Positions 1-11,008 of a stretch of DNA of 64,000 nucleotides are shown here, one piece after another. Position 1 is the first letter of the stretch; each line of letters starts with the position of its first letter. The notes under the pieces are model-generated. The model saw only the letters and a program-made list of their open reading frames with translations, had not been told where the DNA came from and searched no databases. Source of the DNA: Enoplosus armatus (Eukaryota > Chordata > Actinopteri > Centrarchiformes > Enoplosidae); the NCBI RefSeq assembly GCF_043641665.1, contig NC_092189.1:17266833-17330832 (forward strand). Direction: 5' to 3'. The position numbers and the translations under genes are program-made.

Positions 1-1
1 C

Positions 2-67
2 CACCAGCCAGTATCTGACTTCTACGAAGATGAGACCACCTTCACAGTGCACATGTTAATCGTGTGA
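2..67 (+). CDS. possible C-terminal tail of an upstream gene (partial)
   Basis: A reading frame open from the window edge ends at a TGA at 65-67. Its last residues include DFYEDETTFTVHMLIV, a mixed acidic and hydrophobic composition that looks more like protein than chance. AATAAA at 68-73 follows immediately, and a T/G-rich stretch (about 80-100) could be the downstream cleavage element. This arrangement would suit the end of a last exon with a very short 3'UTR. Only 21 codons are visible and another frame is also open to a stop at 56-58, so chance is a real alternative. I do not recognise the protein. If the exon pair at 556-739 belongs to the same gene, the two would be alternative 3' ends. 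Confidence 0.28.
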   Translation, partial: HQPVSDFYEDETTFTVHMLIV

Positions 68-73
68 AATAAA
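68..73 (+). terminator. candidate poly(A) signal AATAAA
   Basis: Canonical hexamer directly after the stop at 65-67, followed by T/G-rich sequence. It is only meaningful if the open frame at 2-67 is a true terminal exon. Confidence 0.3.
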
Positions 74-555
74 AACGCTGTATTTTGCTCTTGTTCGACT
101 CTAAAAAAAAAAAAGGGGTTATAAATATTTGTCCTTGAATGCGTTTCTCCTCAACGTAGGAACTGGTTAACTTGAAGATCAGACACCAAGATAACAAATG
201 GACACAAGAAGGGAATATATATATATCCAATGAAAATGCAGTTTCTATGGCCCCCATTCTCCATGCATAGTCACAAAAATAGATCCCTGCATCTCCTCCA
301 ATCTTGTCTGAACTAGGCTAAGGAGTGCTAATGAGGACAGGGACAAACAACCCAGTTATCCACTGCTGTGGCATATTCCATAGTGTCTTCAGACACTTAT
401 ATCACACCCTTCGGAAAGATAATAAATATTTCATTTTGCATAAAACTTCAAATTCAAATTATATATGTGGAATTGAATGGCTCTCTGTGATTTTATTTTA
501 TTACATTTGTTAAGTAGCTTCTCTTCTTTCAACCACATTCTCTGTGATAACTGAG
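74..555. other. short spacer or intron, no gene seen
   Basis: AT-rich sequence with a short run of A (about 103-114) and an AT tract (about 217-226). Short open frames on both strands lack any protein-like pattern. It could be intergenic or an intron leading to the exon at 556. Confidence 0.4.
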
Positions 556-600
556 CGTATTCCATCCACTGAGGAAAACTGTCTGAAAGCTCTGGAAAAG
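556..600 (+). CDS. candidate 45-nt internal exon of an upstream gene
   Basis: Fifteen codons (RIPSTEENCLKALEK) with a charged, helix-like composition end exactly at a consensus donor, AAAAG|GTAAGTGAG at 600/601. The acceptor side is an AG at 554-555 preceded by a pyrimidine-rich stretch (about 519-543) that is partly interrupted, so the exon could start further left. The reading frame stays open upstream. It ends in phase 0 and joins in frame to a short final exon at 701 through a 100-bp intron, a normal size for fish. Protein unrecognised. Confidence 0.4.
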
Positions 601-700
601 GTAAGTGAGTAGACCTTGAGTTAAGACTTTTTTGTCAAGTTACTTTTTCCAAGGAATGAACTTTTAGGCTCATAGCTAATATTACTTACTTGTCCAACAG

Positions 701-739
701 CAAGAAGACCAGCTCGGTGTCTGTCTCGCCAACGACTAA
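701..739 (+). CDS. candidate terminal coding exon of the same upstream gene
   Basis: Begins after the acceptor TTGTCCAACAG (690-700), with a branch-like GCTAAT about 25 nt upstream. Reading in phase 0 from the donor at 600 gives QEDQLGVCLAND and then TAA at 737-739. The joined tail is hydrophilic and plausible as a C-terminus. No AATAAA is visible in the following few hundred bases, which is a weakness. The downstream DNA turns into an interspersed repeat by about 771. It could also be a chance open frame. Confidence 0.38.
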   Translation, partial: QEDQLGVCLAND

Positions 740-770
740 AAGCCAGTCTGGGATTTACTCTAGTCCAGCC

Positions 771-1283
771 TCCAGACGTCATTTGCGTTTTTTCCTCATT
801 GTCCAATCAGATGAATTGAGAGGCGGGCCTTCTGCGGTGGTGAGATCTATAAGTTTACTTAATAGTGCCTTAACAGGCAGAAAAGTGCTGGCAGGGCACT
901 GGGAGTGTTGGGTGAAGCACATGTGCGGTGAGAAAAAAAACGCTGGACGTCGGTTTTTGTTTACATGACAACAATATCTTAACACCAGCTAAGGGGTTTA
1001 CTACAAAGATAACATCAAGCTAACAACGTGTAGGGTGATAAAAACACTCACCACACACGCTCTCTCCTCACCGGGAACAACTGAAAAAAGACGCTGGCTA
1101 TGTGGAGTACAGGCCCTAAATGTTTTGTGCGCAGCTCATGCACCTGAAATGCCTCGTGTTTTTGCAGGTGCGCTCTGAGCACCTCGAGTTGAAATAACCT
1201 CAACTCAGAGCGGAAAAGTGCCAGACGTCATTTGCGTCTTTTTCCCATTTGTGGTGGTGAGATCTGTGAGTTTACTTAACAGA
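771..1283. repeat. interspersed repeat bounded by direct repeats, with internal stem
   Basis: The sequence CCAGACGTCATTTGCG occurs at 772 and again at about 1221. In each case it is followed within about 70 bp by GGTGGTGAGATCT and AGTTTACTTAA. Between them, 1171-1212 folds as an outer CGCTCT/AGAGCG and an inner GAGTTG/CAACTC stem. This looks like two copies, or the two ends, of a short fish interspersed element. The family is not identified. Confidence 0.5.
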
Positions 1284-2070
1284 AAAATCCCAGTTAGACT
1301 AAGTGATTCAGTGGTTGCCTAGCAACAATAGCAAGCTGCTCCCTTTTTAAATTTTAGTTGTCAACAAAAAAGGCAGTGCGGTGCACCTCTTGTTTAGCGA
1401 CTTACACTTACTTGGACAAGTGATACAAAGGTGAGATTTATGCTTTACCAGAAGCTTTTTCAAACAGTATTTTTTTGTTTTACAAGGGAAAAGGGAATGA
1501 AGACTAACTGTTGTTTTTTTTTTGGAAAATGTATGTCTGGTTAACTTACATACCTACATAAAAGAGCAGCACACAACCGCTTGCTGGAGCTTTTCTATGG
1601 GACCCTCCAGGACTGTCTTCTGCACAGTGGATGAGACCTGAAAGGAGCAGTGTCCATCCATCCACTCACTCCTGGTTGATGACTTTGACCCTGCCCTTCC
1701 CAATTGATGCTGTGACCGGTTGTGGTCAGGTGGTCACAGACAGCTGATTATCCGATGTTCATTCAATCTCTCTGTCAATTTTGGTAACTGTATTCATTCA
1801 ACTGCACTTTGCAAGTCACTTCACGGTACATTGCACCCATGGAAACATTAACATCTGTTACAATTTGCAACAGGGGAAAATGAGATGCACCTGCCTTCAC
1901 AGTAAAAGCCCAAACTCTCTTTAAGGATGAAGAAAAGTAAGTAATTATTCCGGCCAGGTGTAAATAGCTCCACTCTCTGAGAATAAATGCTTACTTAGGT
2001 ATTAACAGAGTCTTTTGAATGTTAAAAATCTAATCTAAGTGTGTTGCAATTCGAAAAAACGGAGTACACG
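1284..2070. other. non-coding DNA upstream of the promoter
   Basis: No convincing coding sequence. A T-rich run lies at about 1513-1522. A splice-like TTGTTTAG...AAAG|GTGAGA arrangement near 1390-1433 gives only 11 codons and is not called. Confidence 0.4.
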
Positions 2071-2074
2071 AGTG

Positions 2075-2319
2075 TCGCCGCGGGATTTATTTTGAAAGTC
2101 ACAACCGGAAGTTATTTTCAACTGTTTTGCTAGCTTGACAGTAGCATAGTACACGCTCTGAGGCAGGTGATAACCGCTCACCGTTGACTGGCAGACACAC
2201 AGTACTGTACCGGAGCACTGCGGCCGAGAAAATTCAGCGACTTCAAGGATTTATATCAGAGACTGAGAGACTTTTTCGTCGCTGGGACTGTTAAATCTCA
2301 AAATCTGCGACAGAGGACA
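2075..2319 (+). promoter_or_regulatory. probable CpG/ETS promoter and 5'UTR
   Basis: A local cluster of CpGs (GTCGCCGCGGG near 2073) precedes a consensus ETS-family site CCGGAAGT at 2105-2112. No TATA box is visible. Such ETS sites close to the start are typical of TATA-less vertebrate promoters. The following roughly 200 bp are unlike the flanking AT-rich repeats and lead to the ATG at 2320. Transcription start inferred near 2125-2150. Confidence 0.45.
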
Positions 2320-2341
2320 ATGTTTCTCCTGCAGTACACCG
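2320..2341 (+). CDS. candidate first coding exon of an unrecognised gene
   Basis: ATG at 2320 with A at -3 begins MFLLQYT and stops at a GT donor (ACCG|GTAGGC) at 2342, leaving phase 1. It lies about 200 bp downstream of an ETS-type promoter. The exon at 45380 also needs phase 1 and has a frame open only in that phase, so the two can be joined in frame through an intron of about 43 kb. A first coding exon this small followed by a giant first intron is common in vertebrate genes. No homology is recognised and the link to the downstream exons is an inference. Confidence 0.38.
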
Positions 2342-3658
2342 GTAGGCTGGTCTAACTAACCTCACAGCATCTCACGTTACACACATAAAACAGAATAATG
2401 TTCATGGAAAATGTATTGTAAGTGTGTTAGTATCCAGTAAATATCGGCTTTTTGATATTGTTTATCCTAATGATGCCATTGTGATCCTGGGGAACCAAAC
2501 AGCTTTATGTTTTTGGTACACGGTGGTATTTTAGCTAACATCCATATAACATTTCTAATTGTTGACACATTCAGAGGATGGACAGTATCAGTTGTTGCAC
2601 TGTAGCTCAATAATCTCTTAAACTTGAACCATCCTTATCGACTAATATTACTTTAATATTTCTAGAATAAGACTATGTTTGTCTCACTAAATTGTGAGTT
2701 AAGTGACCTTATCATGGGCTAATTCATGATATTTTCATTCATGATTTTTTTTCTCTGGGCAGGGCCATGTTTAAACACACTCCATGATATGCAAAAGTTT
2801 CTATCCCTCTAAAACTTTATTACAGGATTAGTTTACTTCCGTTTGTAATGAAATTCATCTTGCTCATTTGACTTTATAATGCGGTTTATCCCTTTTCTTA
2901 TCCTGTGAGCGATGGGGAACTAGGGGGAAGTGTGAACTAACTGTTGAAAAAGCATTTGATTTGGTTTGGAAAGGGATAAACAAAGTTAACTTTATCAGAC
3001 TCTCCAGCCACAAATCGGATAGGCGTACATTTTCCTTTCGGGCCACTCACTCCTAAATCATAACAACCTATATAAGAGAATTGCCAGTATTTTCTCAGAC
3101 TGTGCCAAAGTGGTTATCTGTAACTAGGTACTGAGATAAACAGTTATCTTTATACTTTTTAACCTCTTAGTCAATGATGATTTCTGTTGGTCCCCAGAGC
3201 TCAGCCCTTTATATGCCTGCTGGATTAAGTACATCTGGGGTTTTAAGTGGAAGCTGCTGACTTGGTCTTTTCCCTGCATTCATTTCCTAATTTACCTGTG
3301 ATCCTTTAACTGTAGTAAATACAACTGTTTACCACTGCCACTGAGCAATTGGGGCTTCCGCTTTATTCAAACACTTCTTTCTTTGTTTTAGCTACCTCCT
3401 GTTTATACCGCTGTGATTTATTTAGAACTTACTCCAGGTCTCTCATGGCCTGTCTAATGATGGATAAGTACTCATAATTTGATGATTAGTTCCCCCAATA
3501 ACTAGCTGGGCCAAGTGTTAAGAACCTTTTCAGAGGGAGAAGCTCTGTACACACAGCTGTGCAGTTTAGTCAGTCATACTGCAGAGGACTGTTATAAACA
3601 CTTGTAAACTACATAAGAAGCTAGTGAGTAACATTGAAGCACGGTGTCAAATTGAACT

Positions 3659-4324
3659 AAAGCTGCAACTAACAGTTATTTTCATTATCTGTTAATCTGC
3701 TTGCTCAACCTGTGAAAACAGTTGTATAGTGTCTTCTGTGGCTCTTGGGGAGCTTCGTCAAATCTGAGAAAATAACCCTCGTAATGTCATCAGGGATGTC
3801 TCACCTTGGTCTTGGAGTTACAGTTGCAGTTTGAGGTGTGGAGTTTGAGAGGCAGGAGAGTCTAATGAAAATATGCAACTGGTTGCATTATGGGAAATAT
3901 ATGATCCAGTATCAGCACTAGGGACTAAAAATCAGGATAATTTGCCCTCTGCTGCTTTAATTGTGTCCATTTTCAGTTAATCTCTTGCAAGTCCCCCGAT
4001 GTTTTAGAGGTACAATGCTACTTGGTGAAATCTTTTTTTTTTGTCTATGAAGTGTCAGATAGTGAAAAATGCTCATGATGAAGTCTTCAAACCTCACGTC
4101 TTGCTTGTGTTGTCATACAAACTGTTTAATACCCAAAGATATTCAGTTTGCTAAAATATTAAACAAAGAAAAGCAACAAATGTTAAAGTCTGAGGAGCTG
4201 GAACCAGTGATTTATTTTATTTGGGCATATTTGCTTGAAAAATAATTTAAAGATTAACTACTTGTCAAAATTGTTGACTTTCTGTAGATTGACTACATGA
4301 CTAATTGACTAATCATCATAGCTC
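3659..4324 (+). repeat. AT-rich MITE family A, copy 1, split by an insertion
   Basis: The left end (GCTGCAACTAAC, 3663-3674) and the right part (from about 4043, GTGTCAGATAGTGAAAAATG, to ACTAATCATCATAGCTCC) match the two halves of an element found seven more times here. About 330 bp of unrelated sequence (3716-4042) lies between, suggesting a nested insertion. Family A is a short non-autonomous DNA element of a kind common in teleosts. Confidence 0.6.
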
Positions 4325-7300
4325 CATTCATAAATGCAGAATACATTAAAGCTATGTTGTGTTAAACTTCAACCCTGTCATCCGTTCACATCTGGAAAAA
4401 GCAGATGAAGTGATTTCTAAAATCTGATGTTTTATGTTAATGTTTCCTGACTCCTCTAGCGCTGGAACAAAGTCTCCCCACTCTCAAGAATGTGACGGGT
4501 GACATCCTTGCATCCATCACTATAAGTGGAGGCTGAGTGGCCTCAGGAGCAACCATGGTTGAGTTAAGGTCTATCATTCTCTGTGACAGCCATTTACCTC
4601 CACCCCTGCACCGATCCTCTCTCTGATCAATGAGCAGGGCATTGTTGGATTGCCTTCAGTAGGAAGGGGCTGTCAGAGAGGGTTGACAGAAATACAGAGA
4701 GATAGAGAGAGAAAGAGACTGAAAGAGAGAGAGGAAGAGAAACTACTGGATATCTGCTTTGTTTTGAGTTTGCTGTGGCCCCAGGATAATGGTGCTAGTA
4801 TAGCTAAATTAAGGCACAACTGAATGCAGAGTGAGATATGTTAGAGTGTGAGGAGATTTGTCAGCTTTGGAAAAATCTCCCTTTTAAATGAGGAAACGTA
4901 AGCTCAGTTTTGCTAACAATTCAGCAGTAAGTGTGCGTCTTGTAACAATGGCTATGGGGAAAAGAGGCAGCATAATGAAATGTGAAAATATGAGTCAGAG
5001 ATAAAGGAAGCTCCCGTTCTGTGAGTACCGCTGGCAATATCACTGTTTGGGAATGGAGGATTCAGGAGGGTACACTGCTGATAGGCTGAGATGCTCAGCT
5101 CTATTAACCTGGTTATGGATCATTCAGCAGTGCCTTGAAGGCCCATGAAGACATGGTGTCTACTGGCTGTTTAGCTCCTGAACTTGGTTTCTTAAGCTAG
5201 GAGTTTCGCTGCTTACTGTGGTCCAGTCTTAGAGGAGTTTTGCCAGTGCTGTTACCAAGAGCCAAAGGGTGAAGCTAAATAAAGTATGCCATGAGACCTT
5301 TTCTTGTCTTCGCAGAGTTTCTGTAAGACGCAGATAAGTGTTTATAGAGAATAATGTCTATCATGTATTGCTAGACTATGCCTGTCGAATTAATGGCTGA
5401 CCTGTCCGCGTTAAGTAACGATACCTGAGTTTTCTGTCACACCTTGGTATAGCCTTGTCACCGTCTGTGTATGACTATTGCCACAAAACTGTGCTTTGCG
5501 ACACTTTTTTAAACATAGGTTTAGAGCTGGAATAAAGATGTGTTCCAAGAGAAAGCTTGTCACTTTTTAAATGGCTACCTTTATGTTCACATTATGAGCG
5601 ACAAAGCTACACTACGTCATTGGATCACTGGAAAAAGTTGAGGCCAGTTCAACTTTGATTTGTGGCGCATCACACAGCGACAAGTGTTTGTAGCTTCTTG
5701 TCACCGGCTTCCATTGAAAATGATTTGTAGCTGTGAACAGAGTGGTTAAAGCTCAGGAAGTTTGTTTAATATCCAATGATGCTGCTGCAAAGATGAGGAC
5801 AGCTTATAGTTGCTGGCTGTCATAATAATGCAACAGAGTTTCTGGCATGCAGGTTTTTTCAGATGCAGTTGAAATTAGGGACTGATAGAAGATGTTTTAC
5901 TGTAAGAAATGCTCACACTCCCAGCTTTCACACAATCTAATTTCAGCCGATCAAAAGAACTGAATTAGACCGAATGCTGTCAGTTCTGTGGGCCATTACC
6001 TTTTCAAGATATCTGCATGTTCTCGTTTTGATCTCTTCCTGATATCACAGAGCTCTCCATTCATAGCTGGAGCAGGTTTGTTTGGCCAATTACTGATGGT
6101 GAAATAGATGAAGAAAATGACTTCGCTGAGACAGCCTTTATTGAGTACTCACACCTTACCCCACACAAGATGTGATTTTCAGTATAATATCTGAAATACG
6201 CCTGAAATGTTGTCTGGTGTATGGTCAGCATAAGGCTATGGCTTTTCTGTTCATTTTTATTACTTTGACTGCGATAGAAAGTAACTCTCTTCAACTTTCT
6301 TTTCCTGTGTCTGCACGAAGTAACTCTCACCTCAACTCTTTCCCCTCAAGGCAGAGTGCAATTATTTAGAGCTGAATCTGAAGAATATCTCTAACTAAAA
6401 AGGCTATGAAGAAAGCAGAGCCATCCTCAAATTTGGTTCTCGAGGATATATTTTCATAATGCATTGAATACATGTGAAGGCGTCATTGATAAATGCAGTT
6501 TGAACCCCTTTGCATCCAATTTATGACAGTCATCTCTTTTGAGCAGGCATCCTGACAAGGAGCTTAAGTGAATCCCTAAACAGCTCTTCTTATCTTGTTA
6601 AATCTTAGTTTCAGGAAGGCAATGATAGAAACCTTTTTCCTGTGACATTTACACCAAGAGCTCATTAGAGTGCTCATTTTAAATGTGCCTTCCTGAAAAA
6701 CGGGTGAAAGAAACCATGTTTATTTTAGGTGAGGCAGTAAAGCCTGTTCATGGTTTGTTTGGCACTAAATGAGTTTGTAATTTTCACTCTGCCCCTCTTG
6801 TATCTGAGCACCTCATGCACATCTGATGACTATTGTTACACCCACAAAAGCAATTGTTTGGAAAATAGTTTTTCCCTCTTTTTTTTTTCACGTAGGGAGG
6901 TCTAAGAAACATTCCTGTTACAGTTAAAGAGAGGCATTTATACCTCAGAATTTGGTGCATAATGGTGCTTTTCCACAATTACTACCACTGCAGTGGACAG
7001 CTGTGCTATTGAGGGCTGTCATTGTGCATTCACACTGCTGGCAACATTGTTGATGGGTTGCTCTTTCCTGGCTGATTGTGGGTGGTGTGAGAGGCTTTGA
7101 TTGCATCTATGTAGTGGTCTCGTGTAGCTACAAAGTTTTGAAGTACAGTGCAGCACATCATGTAGTTTTCCCAGGTTTTGTTTTGCTCTCCGTGGCACGT
7201 TGTGGTAGGTTGCCATAGATAATGGCGCTAATTAGATTGGATTTATTGGAAATTAACTGAAATGCTCAATTATTGATGGAGGCAAGTTGGCAACCGTTCC

Positions 7301-8782
7301 CTAGTCATTGTTTTTAACACCTGTGTTCTTGCAGTCTTTCAAATAAAAATAACAGGGTAGCAGGCAGCTTTGAAGGGCTGTAATCAACTTCATAAAAAAA
7401 TCACCACAGAAGGGGAGCAAGGAAGCACAGACATCTGCTGATTGTAGATAAGTGCAAAAATCGTTAGCTGTGGTCAACACACTGAGTTTGGCCAGGTTTC
7501 TGAGCTCTGTCTAGCCATATGAAGTCAAGGTAACTGCTGCCATTAAAGTCTCAATATTTAGCGCATTATAAGGAATAAATGGAGCTTTTCTACTTTTTCT
7601 TTTGTCACCTGAAGCTGTTTTAAGAACGTGATAAAAAAGAACAATGCTTTTATACTTCACCACTTGTCACATTCTCCCGGTGGAAATTAGATATAATATG
7701 GAGAAACTAAGGTAAATGGAGGCAATATATTATACTGCAGAAATTGCTGTTGTGAAGTGCGATTTGACAGTCCTTTGGAGCATCAACAAATGGTAGAATA
7801 TTTTTTATTTGGACAAACTGGGAATTCTTCAGCTCCCCAGAAATTTGAAACGTCCTCTGTTGTAGACTGGTAAGTTATTCATCAAACGGGTGAATAAGTA
7901 AGGGTAAATATTGAAAGCAATAATGAAAAGTGAAAGAATTCAGATGAATAGCTCAGAGGGGCTATACAATATTACAAACAGTTGTTGCTATCCCAGTTCA
8001 TTATATCTTATATAATGAGAGAAAATACTGCATGGATGGAATTGTTGGATCTTAATGTTATTTCATACTTCCCTGTACTGACAGATTACATCAAGTGACC
8101 AGAAAACTCCTGGACTCCCTGCACAGTATATTGTAATGCAAGTGAAATATGATCATTTGCTGTTTTACAGTCATTTTGACACTGTAGTTCATGCGGGTCT
8201 CTACCTGATTGCATCATACTAAAAGGTGTAACCAATATTTTCTTGAAATATACAGCAGAGCAAAGATATAATATATAATATAATAATATAGTTCAGTGGA
8301 GCAAAACCACAAACCACAGTCTCAAAAAATACCTTTGTGACACTGTCAAAAGCATTTTGCTCACTGTATTTCATTATCAGAAACTTTTCAGCTCTTCTTA
8401 ATCCATAACCACAAAGCCAGTATAGAAAACATCTGTGAACTTGATGTTTTTGACGGTTACAGTACGGGTATGTATGTCTTTTACCCAAGTTTCATATCCC
8501 TGAATCTTTGATTTTACAGTGATTAAAATTATTTCAAATGGGGACGTCTGTCCTTGACAGATACATTAGCAACAAGGTTGGATTAGATCGACGCAGCTGT
8601 GCAGGTTGTAAGGTTAATTTATAAAAACAACAACTCTGCTAACGACTAAATTAGCATATTTCCTAGTAACGCCTATTGCATCTTCTGTGTCAACTCATAA
8701 TGATTGGTTAAGGCAAAACAAAATAATGCCCCCTTCCCAAACAGAAATTGCCAAACATGAACATGATATCAGTTTGAATACT

Positions 8783-8809
8783 GAAGAAAGAAAGAAAGAA
8801 AGAAAGAAA
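8783..8809. repeat. (AAGA)n microsatellite
   Basis: Six to seven AAGA units in tandem. Confidence 0.85.
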
Positions 8810-10146
8810 TGCAATTTCTGGCTGGAGCCTGTTTCGCCAAATTTGCAAGATGAGAGCTGTGATTTGCAACATGAGATCAGAACAAACATCATACTTGCAA
8901 CACATGCATTAGCTTGTGAGAGCATTGTAGGACTCCAAAATGTATCTGCAACTTGTGAGTAATTGTTTGTGAAACGTAATGCTGCCACCATTTGCGTTCA
9001 TGCAGTGTTCGTAGATTGTTTTTGTGAAACCAGCCCCTGATTATCAGTCCTGCTTAATCTTTCAGTGAATGACTATTGTGCTAGCTTAATTTTTTTCTGA
9101 TGTCTGTGTTTGAATATCCATTTGTGTCTGTCAGATTGCTGTTGTTGGCTGGCATTGTCTTCCAGGTGAGACATTCAGCAAATAAGCGGGATTTTTACCA
9201 GTACCAGAATCTGTTCATTTGAAGAGCAGTGTGAAGGATGCGTGGTAGAACACTGTGAGCGTCAGCAGAATCAGCAGCAACTTGGCAGCCTAAAGGTGTT
9301 TTTGGATCAGCTCTGGCACTCTCTGGGGCTCCACCACCTGATTGATGGAGCTGTTTGTTCCTAATCACTTCAGAGATAAAGTACCATGCAAGGAACGTTG
9401 AAAGTGGATCTAAGGACTTTGCAGCAGCAGGTGCAGGAGCTACACCAGAGTTAAGACAATAACTTCAAATTGTCTCATTGCTTCACAACTCATGCTGTTT
9501 CTCTCTGTGGCTTGCTTTTATTAGGTAATGGCTGTTGTTTTAGCCTGCCACTAATGTTCAGGTATCTGTGTTTGCCAGAAACAGAAATTTGGGATGGTGT
9601 GATTGTTCAGCTTTGTGATCTTTTGGAGGTTCACAAAGCTGAGCAATCAGTACTGTGTGATGACTTATCTAAGTCAGCAGTCCAATTTAGTAAAGTTGGT
9701 ATCAGTTCAGTTAGAGAGTTTGTGCAGTAAATCAATATGTGGAGGGATTGCCCATCCAGAAATGCTGTGCAAACAATCCCTATTGAGTTTGAAGGGGTCA
9801 AATTGAAAACAGTGAGAGAAGACAGGATAGAAAAGGCTAATTTATGCTAAGAACACACTGGAGTTTGGTAAAAAAAAAAAAATAAGAGAAAGGAAATGAT
9901 CACAAGGTAAGGGAAAGGTGACAATAGAAAAATGAGAAAAAGGCACTGGAGTAGATGGGAGAAGCTGGATTAGACTGTTCACCAGGGATCAGCCATGTGA
10001 TTACACCTCAGCAGATTTTTTATTTCTGTTCTCACATATCATCTTGAGAAAGAAGCCTTTGCTCTGCTACATCAATATCAGGATTCACCTCAGCCTGTCA
10101 GTATAAGCCTCTGTGTGGTAGGAAGGACTGACGGAAAGGCAGGGAC

Positions 10147-10160
10147 CCCCCCCCCCCCCT
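10147..10160. repeat. poly-C tract
   Basis: Uninterrupted C run; length uncertain because homopolymers are error-prone in sequencing. Confidence 0.75.
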
Positions 10161-10550
10161 TCCCTCCCCACCCTCAATTTCTCTATGCCTTTCAAAATAA
10201 AGAAGAGGTGCTGGAAAACTGTTGGTCACACTGGAGCATAGAGACTGTCGGCAGCATTACTGTGACTATCGCCTTCACTGCACATGTTTAAGAAACAAAG
10301 TGATGCTGAGATTTTGCTGTGATTCCGGCATTTTTCTCTTTCCAGCAATGCCAGGATAAACAAGTGTAAATAGCAGAAGACAGGCTATGATGGATTACTT
10401 TAAGGGTGAAGCACACTACATCAGAATGTGCCACTGTCCACTGCTGCTGTGGATAGAGTCTACAGTATACATGGGAATATATGGGCACTAGCAGCTACCT
10501 TAAACTGTAATGCAAATTAGTCAAAATTTAGTTTACACTGTTGTTGAATA

Positions 10551-11008
10551 CAGCCTGACCAATACTGGATTTTTGAGGTTGGTACCGACATTGATACTTG
10601 AGATTTTGAAAACTCTGATGACAATATCTTATAATAACATAACAGAAATAATAACAGAAATAACGTACTCAGTCATCTGACCAATACAGCCGTACATACA
10701 AGAGATACACATAACATACAGACTCCATAAATACCAAAAATACCAAAAATAGAACAGCAAAACAGTCAGCGTTAGTTCGGCACTTTCTTATGACGTCAAC
10801 GGCAGCGCACCCGACTACCGTAACACCCTGCGCTCTAGCCATACAGCGCAGCTCTGCATGCAACCACAATCGCAGCTGCAGCACCTTACAAAACGAATGA
10901 AAATTTCATACAGAATTCACTTGTGTCATATTAGCCAAAATATTTTCCATCTAACACCTACATGTTTATGAAAAAATCTTATTGGCCAGTACGATAACTA
11001 ATAATCAG
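10551..11008. repeat. DNA-transposon relic, family F copy 1
   Basis: Starts CAGCCTGACCAATACTGG and ends near ATTGGCCAGTACGATAAC (10981-10998), roughly inverted versions of each other. A fragment of the same terminal sequence recurs at 28572. The centre (10790-10880) is unusually CpG-rich for the region. Confidence 0.5.

Larger units (their letters stand above)
4325..10550. other. intronic or intergenic DNA without a supported gene
   Basis: Contains a GA-rich tract (4690-4742), a conserved-looking repeat scrap about 5590-5720 (GCGACAAAGC / GCGACAAGTG), an AAGA microsatellite (8783-8809), a poly-C run (10147-10160), and a possible 31-nt exon-like unit (9135-9165). None of the short open frames on either strand has a protein-like pattern. 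Confidence 0.4.

Noticed and set aside
1390..1433. Exon-like unit TTGTTTAG...CAAAG|GTGAGA
   Set aside because: Only 33 nt, next to a repeat, with no partner exon in compatible phase.
5297..5340. Strong acceptor-like TTTTCTTGTCTTCGCAG
   Set aside because: The next GT (CTGTAAGA) would leave a 7-nt exon; no longer open frame with a donor follows.
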